Part shown: positions 17,560 through 25,087 of the stretch, piece by piece | Layout of the letters: every line of letters starts with the position of its first letter | How positions within the stretch are numbered: the stretch's first letter is position 1 | Translations under genes and position numbers: made by a program | Assembly (NCBI GenBank): GCA_004213885.1 | Contig: SGYL01000011.1 | Coordinates: 1-58,166 of the forward strand | DNA from: Alphaproteobacteria bacterium | Lineage (GTDB): Bacteria > Pseudomonadota > Alphaproteobacteria > Puniceispirillales > Marisalimonadaceae | DNA length: 58,166 bases | Direction of reading: 5' to 3' | The notes under the pieces: generated by a model | The model's input: only the letters and a program-made list of their open reading frames with translations | The model's database searches: none | What the model was told of the DNA's origin: nothing

Positions 17560-18306
17560 TTAACCCAAAACATATTGAATGACTTTTTTATCTTTTAATG
17601 CTTGTTTTGGAGGTGCATCGCAAATTATTTGACCTTGATAAAAAGCCATAACTCTATCAACATACCTTTCGACAATTTCCATATCATGTTCAACAAAAAG
17701 TACAGTTGTTCCACTTTCTTTAAGTGCTGAAATAACGATATCCATTATTCCAAATTTTTCTTCCACTGACACACCAGATGTAGGCTCATCTAAAAGTAAA
17801 ATTTTTGGATTTCCAACAACTGCCATTGCAATATCAAGTAATTTTCTCATTCCTTGAGATAACGTACTTACTACTAAATCTTTTTGCTTCATTATATTGT
17901 ATTGCTTTAAAATTTTGTCACATTGTTTTGATAATATATCATCATCTATTGGATCAAGTAAGGCGGAACCACTTTTTTTTGATAATGACATGGCAATCAT
18001 TAAATTTTGCTTAACTGTCATAGACATGAATACTTGACTAACTTGAAATGATCTACATACACCAATATGTGTTGCTTCTCTTGGTTTTATTCCGGTTATA
18101 TTTTTACCATTAAATTCTATTGAACCACTTGTAGGCTTTAAATACCCTGTAATCATGTTTACAAAGACTGTCTTGCCTGCACCATTTGCACCAATAATAC
18201 CAATAATTTCACCTTCTTTAACTGATATGTTTATATCTTCTGCAGCAATTATTCCTGAGAAAGATTTTTGAAGATTCGTAGTTTTTAAAATCTCTGTGGT
18301 AGCCAT
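17560..18306 (-). CDS. livG: LivG-type ABC transporter ATP-binding protein
   Basis: A 248-aa ABC ATPase. Walker A is GANGAGKTV, with Val where most homologues have Thr. The signature is TLSQGMRK, as in LivG, and Walker B is ILLLDEPTSGV, then HDMEIVERYVDRV. It is the partner of the ATPase at 16901-17545. The gap to livM is 1 bp, so co-translation is likely. Confidence 0.93.
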   Translation of the reverse strand: MATTEILKTTNLQKSFSGIIAAEDINISVKEGEIIGIIGANGAGKTVFVNMITGYLKPTSGSIEFNGKNITGIKPREATHIGVCRSFQVSQVFMSMTVKQNLMIAMSLSKKSGSALLDPIDDDILSKQCDKILKQYNIMKQKDLVVSTLSQGMRKLLDIAMAVVGNPKILLLDEPTSGVSVEEKFGIMDIVISALKESGTTVLFVEHDMEIVERYVDRVMAFYQGQIICDAPPKQALKDKKVIQYVLG

Positions 18307-18307
18307 T

Positions 18308-19264
18308 TTATTTTTTTTCTTTCTTAAAAGGATTTATTTTTTGAAACAAAGACCATAACCCACCTGGTAGAAAGAAAATTATTGCTAGTAATGTCCCTCC
18401 AATAATCATTTGCCATGCTTGAGGTGCAAACTCATAAGCATAAGTCCTGATAAATTCAAAAAATATTGCTCCAACAAATGGAGCTAGAATATTACCTAAA
18501 CCAGCCATTATTGTAACAAATACTAATTCGCCAGATACACTCCATAAAACCATAGAATCAGGATCAACTTGTCCCAGGGCAGCGGCCATAAGGCCACCAG
18601 CGCCTCCTGCTAAACAAGCAGAAATAACATATTTTATGTGAATTGCTTTTTCGACTGAATAACCTAAATATTCGACTCTAATCTCATTATCCATAATAGC
18701 GGTTGTTAAATGTCCTAAACTTGATCTTAAATATGCATGTGCAAATATTAAAGACAATATAACAACAAACCCTATAAAGTAAAAAAGGCCAAATCTACCA
18801 AGTTCAAACCCAAACATGGTTGAAGGAGAAATCGACATTCCATCTGTTGAACCTAAAAATTCTGCTTTAGCAAGAAGTCCATATAAAACCATGGAAAAAG
18901 CCAAAGATAGCATTGCAAAAAATATTTCTCTATATCTTCTAAGAATAAAACCAAGAACAAATCCTAACAATCCCGCAGCAGCTATTGCTATAATAACTCT
19001 TAAAAAAACATCCGTTACTCCTAAATATTTTTGTGCCATTGCAACAGCGTATGCACCAAATCCATAATATAAAGCGTGTCCAAAAGAAACCAAATTAGTT
19101 CTCCACAAGATCATCAATCCTAGAACAGCTAAACCTCTAGACAAACCATACATAAAATTATTTGACATCCATTCTGGCAAAATAAATGTGCCTAATAATA
19201 CAACTATAAAAACAAATCCTATGCCGACCTGAATTGTTTGTTCTTTTAAAATACCTTTAAACAT
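18308..19264 (-). CDS. livM: LivM-type ABC transporter permease
   Basis: A 318-aa inner-membrane protein with about 8-9 hydrophobic segments. It has the LivM conserved region LVSFGHALYYGFGAYAVA and the ATPase-coupling loop IRVEYLGYS. The C-terminus is short and basic. It overlaps the LivH-type gene by one base. Together they make the translocation pore of a HAAT-family importer. Confidence 0.93.
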   Translation of the reverse strand: MFKGILKEQTIQVGIGFVFIVVLLGTFILPEWMSNNFMYGLSRGLAVLGLMILWRTNLVSFGHALYYGFGAYAVAMAQKYLGVTDVFLRVIIAIAAAGLLGFVLGFILRRYREIFFAMLSLAFSMVLYGLLAKAEFLGSTDGMSISPSTMFGFELGRFGLFYFIGFVVILSLIFAHAYLRSSLGHLTTAIMDNEIRVEYLGYSVEKAIHIKYVISACLAGGAGGLMAAALGQVDPDSMVLWSVSGELVFVTIMAGLGNILAPFVGAIFFEFIRTYAYEFAPQAWQMIIGGTLLAIIFFLPGGLWSLFQKINPFKKEKK

Positions 19265-20160
19265 TATATTTTCCTTGGTTTTGGAGGAGCAAATAATCCT
19301 TCAGGTTTAATTATCAGCACTATAGCCATAATTGCGTATATTATGAATAACTCTAAGATTGGTGCTTGATGGACGGCAAATGCTCTAACCAATCCAACAA
19401 TTAAAGATCCAATGAGTGCACCGGGAACTGATCCCATTCCACCAATAACAACAACAGCAAAACTCATAACTACAACATCAATTGCAAATCCAGGTGATAC
19501 AGATATTGTTGGAGCTATATAAGCACCGCCTAAAGCTCCAAGCATCCCACCTATAATAAAAGTTATCAAATAAACTTTTGTTACATTTATGCCCATAGAA
19601 ACACTAACTTCTCTATCAAAAATAACTGATTGAAGAACTTTTCCATATTTTGTTTTTTTAAGGAAATACCAACAAATAAAAGCGACAATTATTGCAAGTC
19701 CAGCAAGTGTAAGAGAATAAACACCTTGAAAAATTCCTCCAACTTCAATGCCACCTAATTCCATCGCAGGGTAATATGGCATAAGAGGGTCAACGCCAAA
19801 TACATGTAATATTAGATCTTCAAGAATCCAAAAAAGTCCAAAAGTTGCAAGTACTATCAAATGAATATCTTCATTATACATTTTTCTTAAAATAAATCTT
19901 TCTATTATATAACCAAAAAAAAGTCCTACAATTATTGCAGATAGGAAAATAGCAAAGTAATACAAGAATGAATTATATTCATTATCACCTAAATAAATAA
20001 TAGAAATTGAAGCTAGATATGCACCCCAAGCAAAAAAACCACCATGAGCTACATTTAATATTTTCATTACACCAAAAGTTATTGTGAGGCCTAAACTTAC
20101 AATAAATAAATAAGAAGCATAAATTAAGCCGTCTAAAAGAACTGTTATTAAAAATTGCAT
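19264..20160 (-). CDS. livH: LivH-type ABC transporter permease
   Basis: A 298-aa polytopic membrane protein with the LivH signature LTITFGVMKILNVAHGGF near the N-terminus and the coupling-region residues around GINVTKVY. It ends in IIKPEGLFAPPKPRKI, a characteristic LivH tail. It is separated from the binding-protein gene by 60 bp containing a strong hairpin (20179-20208). Confidence 0.94.
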   Translation of the reverse strand: MQFLITVLLDGLIYASYLFIVSLGLTITFGVMKILNVAHGGFFAWGAYLASISIIYLGDNEYNSFLYYFAIFLSAIIVGLFFGYIIERFILRKMYNEDIHLIVLATFGLFWILEDLILHVFGVDPLMPYYPAMELGGIEVGGIFQGVYSLTLAGLAIIVAFICWYFLKKTKYGKVLQSVIFDREVSVSMGINVTKVYLITFIIGGMLGALGGAYIAPTISVSPGFAIDVVVMSFAVVVIGGMGSVPGALIGSLIVGLVRAFAVHQAPILELFIIYAIMAIVLIIKPEGLFAPPKPRKI

Positions 20161-20178
20161 TATTTCCTGCTTTGAAAA

Positions 20179-20208
20179 TTAGAGGAGAGTGATAAAACTC
20201 TCCTCTAA
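20179..20208 (-). terminator. perfect 11-bp hairpin between binding-protein and permease genes
   Basis: TTAGAGGAGAG at 20179-20189 is the exact inverse of CTCTCCTCTAA at 20198-20208 around an 8-nt loop. On the minus strand the stem is followed by only four T (TTTTC). This fits a leaky terminator or an mRNA-stabilising hairpin, the usual way binding proteins are made in excess over permeases. It is the strongest RNA hairpin I noticed in the window. Confidence 0.7.
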
Positions 20209-20220
20209 ATTGATGATATA

Positions 20221-21549
20221 CTAGTTACATTTTCTTCCAGGCATACCAGACTCTACCCATTTTTGAGATATCGCGCCTGCTGGCGGATAAATACATGATG
20301 CTGGGTATGTTATAATCTTTTCAATCCCTGGTTCACCTTTTGCTTTATTGTATTTTGTAACACCGTATGCGATAGAGTGAACAGCTTGATGGCCATCACC
20401 TCTTTTCATTTCAATAGTGTCAGCAAAAGACTCAAATGTAACACCTTTCATTGCAGCAATGACTTGGTCTTGTGTAGGAAATTTTCCTGCAGCTTTGGCA
20501 GCTTTATCCATTCCAACCTTATAAAGCATTACAGCTCTTGCATATTGATAAGATGGTCCAAGAGGATATGCACCATATTTTTTTTTGTAAGAATCAATAA
20601 ACCATTTGTTTAATGGTGTAGTATTATTTCGAACTACTAAACCAACATTACCACGTGTTCCCATAATAACTCCATCAGGAAACTTTTTGCCGAGAGAATC
20701 CACGCCTGATCCACCAACAGATGATACTAAGATTTTCTTTTGGAAAAAACCTCTTACAAGTGCCTGAAGCATAAATGCTTCAAAGTCACCATTCCAAAAA
20801 CTGGTATGAACTATTTTAGCCTTATCAAGAGATAAAGCAGAGATCTCTGATCCATACTGACCAGAAAAAAGTTTTGGAAACTGAGGTTTGCTTGATCCTA
20901 CAGCACTAGGCACGTACTGAGCCATTCCAAGTTTAAAGAACTTATAAGAATCTTGACCCCAAGCATAATTTTGATTTATGCCTGTATACATTTTGTCAGA
21001 TGTTGATACTTTCCCTTTAAAATATTCATCTGCAATATATTTGGCCGCAGCTAAACTATCACCAACAGCGTTACCTTGTGTTCTAAAAACATGACTTCTA
21101 AGTTTTTCTTCATAAAGTCTTTCAGTTCCGCACGTACTAAAGATTGTTAGCATTTTCACTTCATCAGCTACTGGACCAATGGCCATGCAATTTCCTGATG
21201 AAATATATCCAATCATTGCGTCAACATTTTGTTTTTGAACAAAATCTCTAAATAATCCAACTTGTTTTGTTCCACCGCCTGATTCGTCACTAAATATTGG
21301 GTTCATAGTTGCACCAGCAAAACCCTTAGTGTTATATGGTGCTGGCATTGTGCCCGAGTTTATAGCATCAATGACGATTTCAGCACCCTGTTTAGCTGGA
21401 GTTCCAAACGGACCAGCAGCAGGGCCTGTTAGAAATGATACCACACCAACTTTTACGGTATCTTTAGCATTTACAGACATAGGTAGAACAGAAGCAATTA
21501 AACCTGTAATTGCAATTTTACCTAATGTCTTTAAATTTGTTAATTTCAT
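20221..21549 (-). CDS. periplasmic substrate-binding protein of a HAAT-type ABC importer
   Basis: A 442-aa exported protein. The N-terminus KTLGKIAITGLIASVLPMSV is a Sec signal ending about NAKDT. The mature domain starts VKVGVVSFLTGPAAGPFG, as in Peripla_BP_6 proteins (LivK and relatives), with YISSGNCMAIGPVADE and the CGTERLYEE region following. It is longer than classic LivK (about 370 aa). The start is supported by a perfect Shine-Dalgarno AGGAGG (minus strand, 21555-21560) 5 bp from the ATG. Its ligand is not readable from sequence; the downstream hydroxylases suggest an aromatic or heterocyclic acid, or an amide. It is the first gene of the 20-kb array. Confidence 0.93.
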   Translation of the reverse strand: MKLTNLKTLGKIAITGLIASVLPMSVNAKDTVKVGVVSFLTGPAAGPFGTPAKQGAEIVIDAINSGTMPAPYNTKGFAGATMNPIFSDESGGGTKQVGLFRDFVQKQNVDAMIGYISSGNCMAIGPVADEVKMLTIFSTCGTERLYEEKLRSHVFRTQGNAVGDSLAAAKYIADEYFKGKVSTSDKMYTGINQNYAWGQDSYKFFKLGMAQYVPSAVGSSKPQFPKLFSGQYGSEISALSLDKAKIVHTSFWNGDFEAFMLQALVRGFFQKKILVSSVGGSGVDSLGKKFPDGVIMGTRGNVGLVVRNNTTPLNKWFIDSYKKKYGAYPLGPSYQYARAVMLYKVGMDKAAKAAGKFPTQDQVIAAMKGVTFESFADTIEMKRGDGHQAVHSIAYGVTKYNKAKGEPGIEKIITYPASCIYPPAGAISQKWVESGMPGRKCN

Positions 21550-21644
21550 TATCTCCTCCTAGTTAAAAACTAACCCTATATTTCAACAAAATGTTTTAAT
21601 AATCAAGAGCTTCTTTGAATAAAGATGAATAAATTAAAAAAATA

Positions 21645-22793
21645 TTATTTTTCAATAAATTTAGAAACTAAAAAACCAAGCAAAAGTCCCCAAAATGGGG
21701 CGCCAATATTAAATAAAGTAAATTCAGATAATGTTACTAAAAATGTTAATAATGCACTTAATGCATATTTGCTTTTGAAAGAATCAACAAATGATTGTTG
21801 TAAAACATTTAAAAGTGCAAGTCCTCCAAGGGTTATAATAAATTCTTTAGGCAATTCTTGAAGTAAATTGAAAACAAAAGGAGAATACAGACCAAATATT
21901 ATGCATAAAAATGAAAATATTATTGCAGAAATATATTGATTTTGGGTATTTGGGTTACTTGTTAATATTCCAGTTACAGGGCCTGTTAAACAAGTTGATA
22001 CAGCACCTAAATAAGCATTAAAAAATGAACCTAATCCACAATAGTATGTAATTTGATTTAAAGGTGGATTGTATTTTTTGTTTTCAAGTAAGACTATTCC
22101 TTGTCCATTTTGAATGAAAATAACTGTTATTATTAATGGTATAGTTAATTCTATGATTGGTTTCAAATTAAATTCAGGCATTGTTAAATAAATATTAATC
22201 AAACTTATTTCTCTAGTTGAAATATTAATCTTGTTTGTAAAATACATCACTAAAAGTCCTGATATCAAACATCCTAAAAGAGGAGGTATAGTTTTAATTT
22301 TTTTGGTTAAAAATAATAAAATGAAAAATGTTAAACTCATTATGCTTGCGAGCATCGGATAAGTGTTTAGAGAATTTATCCAATCAACACAGAAACTCAA
22401 AAAAATAGCTGAAACCATTCCCATAACAATTTCAGTTGGTATATTTTTTTTTAAAAAATTAATTATGTTAGTAAAACTAATTAAAAAAAGTAAGAAACTT
22501 GAGGTTAAGTAAACGCCTACAATTTCGTTTAATGAATAATTTTTTAGTGAATAACCAATTAAGATCATTCCTGGTATGCTCCACATTAAAACAAGAGGTT
22601 GTTTGTTTTTAAGTGTAAGTATTATGCTAAAAAAACCATTTACAGCAAAGCAACCAAAAAGCCATATAGATATATCTCTTGGGTCAATATTATTTGCAGA
22701 TGTAATTGAGAGCATAATTGCTACTGGACCAGAGATTGCAAAAAGAAAAGCAATAAAACTATCAACAAAATTATTTATAATTGAATTGTTCAT
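21645..22793 (-). CDS. benE: BenE-like benzoate/aromatic-acid membrane transporter
   Basis: A 382-aa inner-membrane protein with about 11-12 hydrophobic helices. The FAISGPVAIML start, LMWSIPGMILI, EIVMGMVSAIFL and TCLTGPVTGILTSNP segments match the BenE family of benzoate:H+ symporters. The closing LNIGAPFWGLLLGFLVSKF-type helix is also typical. It follows the UPF0280 gene by 12 bp and ends the block that begins with the third molybdenum hydroxylase, so it likely imports that pathway's substrate, perhaps a pyridine or benzene carboxylate. Confidence 0.85.
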   Translation of the reverse strand: MNNSIINNFVDSFIAFLFAISGPVAIMLSITSANNIDPRDISIWLFGCFAVNGFFSIILTLKNKQPLVLMWSIPGMILIGYSLKNYSLNEIVGVYLTSSFLLFLISFTNIINFLKKNIPTEIVMGMVSAIFLSFCVDWINSLNTYPMLASIMSLTFFILLFLTKKIKTIPPLLGCLISGLLVMYFTNKINISTREISLINIYLTMPEFNLKPIIELTIPLIITVIFIQNGQGIVLLENKKYNPPLNQITYYCGLGSFFNAYLGAVSTCLTGPVTGILTSNPNTQNQYISAIIFSFLCIIFGLYSPFVFNLLQELPKEFIITLGGLALLNVLQQSFVDSFKSKYALSALLTFLVTLSEFTLFNIGAPFWGLLLGFLVSKFIEK

Positions 22794-22805
22794 ACCAATT
22801 TTATT

Positions 22806-23648
22806 TCAAACCTCTAATACTTTAATTTTTTTATTAAACTTAATATTAAATTTATGACCTAAAATTAATATATTATCTTGAAGGTTAATTATAACTGATT
22901 TTATTAAATTTTTACTAATATAATATTCAGAAATATTTTTTCCTTTTGATATTGCTCGTCTTATTTCATTTTTCGTTAAATTTTCAACAGATACAGTTAT
23001 TAATTTATCATTTAAATCAGTATTTTCATAAAGATTGTTAGCAACTGTTTTTTTAACCTTATTTGAATTTTTAAGGTCTATATGATTGCCGATTATTGTC
23101 GCAGCAGCATCTGCTATTGAAGCTTTTTCAGCAATTACTGTAACGCTATCAGCTATCCCCATTGAAAAGCTTCTTCCTTTCCAACCAGATGTAGCAATTC
23201 CTCCAAATCCATTTATATCAGCATACTCAACTACAAAACTTGTTTCACCACCAATGCTAAAATTAAATTTCTCATTTTTGTTAATATATAAAGAAATATC
23301 CCCACCGTTATTAATATACATTTTGTTTACGTCAAATTTTTCTACAACTTTTAATAAAAGTAATTCAGCTATTGATCCTGCAACTGATGCCATTGGTGTT
23401 ATAAAATTAGGTAAAAATAATTGAGTAGATTCAAACATTGTATTTGCAATTTCACTTACAAATATATTTTTTTTGGAAGTTGGCTTTTTTAGCGTTTCAA
23501 TTTCAAAACTTAAATCTTTTAAAAATTTAGATGAATATTCGCAGATAAAATTATAAATTTCTATTTTTTTTGAAGAAAAGGCCTCAGCTATAATATTTGT
23601 AGGACCATTTTCCATAAATAATTTGTCATTTTCAATTAATGATTTCAT
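22806..23648 (-). CDS. UPF0280-family protein (ApbE-like fold)
   Basis: A 280-aa protein with the UPF0280 landmarks TPMASVAGSIAEL, YINNGGDI, FGGIATSGWKGRSFSMGIADSVTV and ADAAATIIGN. The family is structurally related to ApbE flavin transferases; its biochemical role is not established. It overlaps the 6-hydroxynicotinate-reductase-like gene by one base and precedes benE. A role in flavinylating or maturing the adjacent Fe-S/flavin reductase is an inference from position and fold only. Confidence 0.85.
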   Translation of the reverse strand: MKSLIENDKLFMENGPTNIIAEAFSSKKIEIYNFICEYSSKFLKDLSFEIETLKKPTSKKNIFVSEIANTMFESTQLFLPNFITPMASVAGSIAELLLLKVVEKFDVNKMYINNGGDISLYINKNEKFNFSIGGETSFVVEYADINGFGGIATSGWKGRSFSMGIADSVTVIAEKASIADAAATIIGNHIDLKNSNKVKKTVANNLYENTDLNDKLITVSVENLTKNEIRRAISKGKNISEYYISKNLIKSVIINLQDNILILGHKFNIKFNKKIKVLEV

Positions 23649-25087
23649 TAATCATCTTCTATAACTTTCTTATCTTTACCGTATTCACCACCATTTAAAA
23701 AAATATCTTTTATGGTTCTGATGTCATCTACGTGACCGCCAAGATTTTGATAATTTTCTTTTGTTAATGTGAATTCTAATGGTGCTACAATTGCAGGTGT
23801 TGGAACATAACCAAATGCGTTTTCAGGCATATCAAGTACATTCACCATAAATGTAATACCTCCTCCAGGCCATATGTATGGATTAGCGCCACCTGAAGTT
23901 AGTTCAGTCTTCTTGTTTTGTATTGATTTTGTTAGTTTAACTGGATTTTTCGTAACACCTGATCTTAATGACCCTCCCGCACCTCCAACAAATAAAACAG
24001 TGCATAAAGCTGGTTCACAATTTTCTTCAATTAATTTAACAGTATCGACTAGTTTTTCAGGAAATTTTTGTTTTTGTGGAATTAATTTTTCGTCTAATAT
24101 GTAGTATGAATATTCTTCACCAGTTGTAGATACCATTAAAAGAGACAATCCTGGTTTTGCACCTTTTTTTTCATTCCAACTTTTTAATATTGTTAGAGGA
24201 TCTGTAATATCAGTACCTCCCCAACCTGAACCAGGGTTAGCAACTTGAAAATATCTTCCCGGAGTGGATCTACGGCCATTAATTGAAATTCCAGTACTTT
24301 CCCAACCTAAAACTTTTCCAGCTTGATGTTCAGAAACAACTGCAGTTATATGATCATCGACTATAACAACTTCATCAACTAAACCTCTCCATTGAGATGC
24401 AAACATTCCTACTGTAGCAGAACCGCAACCTACTCTCATTTTATTTTCTTTAGCATCATTGATTATGGGAGGTCTTCCAGCTTGAACAATTATTTTTGCA
24501 CCATTATCAATTGTTAATTCAACGGCCTCTTTATTACAAAGGTTCATAATAACTTCACATGTCATTTTTCCTTCAATTTTGGTGCTTCCTGTTAAATGAT
24601 CAACGCCTCCAAGTGACATCATTTGGGATCCGTATTCACTTGTCATAACGTGCCCAACAGATTCACCATTATATCTGACAATGTCTCTCTCAGATCCAAT
24701 ATGTCTATCCGTATCTACCTTAATTTTTACACCACAATACGAAAATATTGCTTCCGTAACAATTGTCACAAAATCAATATCATCAATTTTTCTGTTAAAT
24801 ATAAATGGTGCAGGCTTATAATCAGGATATGTAGTTCCAGAGCCAATCGCAGTAATGAAAATATCTTTATCTGGAATTATCTTTCCATCCCAATCTTCAT
24901 TTAAAAAGGGTTTAATTTTCATTCCATTTTCTATACATTTATTTAAAATTACTAAAGGGTCTAATCTAATTATTTGACCATTTTTATTTGCATATCTATC
25001 ACATGCTCCAGATTTTCCTTCAGCTATATAACACATCACAGGACATGCATCACATCGTATTTTTTCAGGTTTATTAATTTGATGCAT
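23648..25087 (-). CDS. 6-hydroxynicotinate reductase-like iron-sulphur protein
   Basis: A 479-aa protein that opens with a four-cysteine cluster (Cys12, Cys15, Cys19, Cys29) in RCDACPVMCYIAEGKSGACD, consistent with a 4Fe-4S site. The body is rich in glycine motifs (VGCGSATVGMFASQW, NPGSGWGGTDI, FVGGAGGSLRSG). I recognise this from proteins annotated as 6-hydroxynicotinate reductase, which reduces 6-hydroxynicotinate to the 1,4,5,6-tetrahydro-6-oxo form in reductive nicotinate degradation. It overlaps the Mo hydroxylase gene by 14 bp and UPF0280 by one base. A molybdenum hydroxylase producing the hydroxypyridine next door supports the call. The family name comes from memory, so the exact substrate is uncertain. 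Confidence 0.68.
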   Translation of the reverse strand: MHQINKPEKIRCDACPVMCYIAEGKSGACDRYANKNGQIIRLDPLVILNKCIENGMKIKPFLNEDWDGKIIPDKDIFITAIGSGTTYPDYKPAPFIFNRKIDDIDFVTIVTEAIFSYCGVKIKVDTDRHIGSERDIVRYNGESVGHVMTSEYGSQMMSLGGVDHLTGSTKIEGKMTCEVIMNLCNKEAVELTIDNGAKIIVQAGRPPIINDAKENKMRVGCGSATVGMFASQWRGLVDEVVIVDDHITAVVSEHQAGKVLGWESTGISINGRRSTPGRYFQVANPGSGWGGTDITDPLTILKSWNEKKGAKPGLSLLMVSTTGEEYSYYILDEKLIPQKQKFPEKLVDTVKLIEENCEPALCTVLFVGGAGGSLRSGVTKNPVKLTKSIQNKKTELTSGGANPYIWPGGGITFMVNVLDMPENAFGYVPTPAIVAPLEFTLTKENYQNLGGHVDDIRTIKDIFLNGGEYGKDKKVIEDD

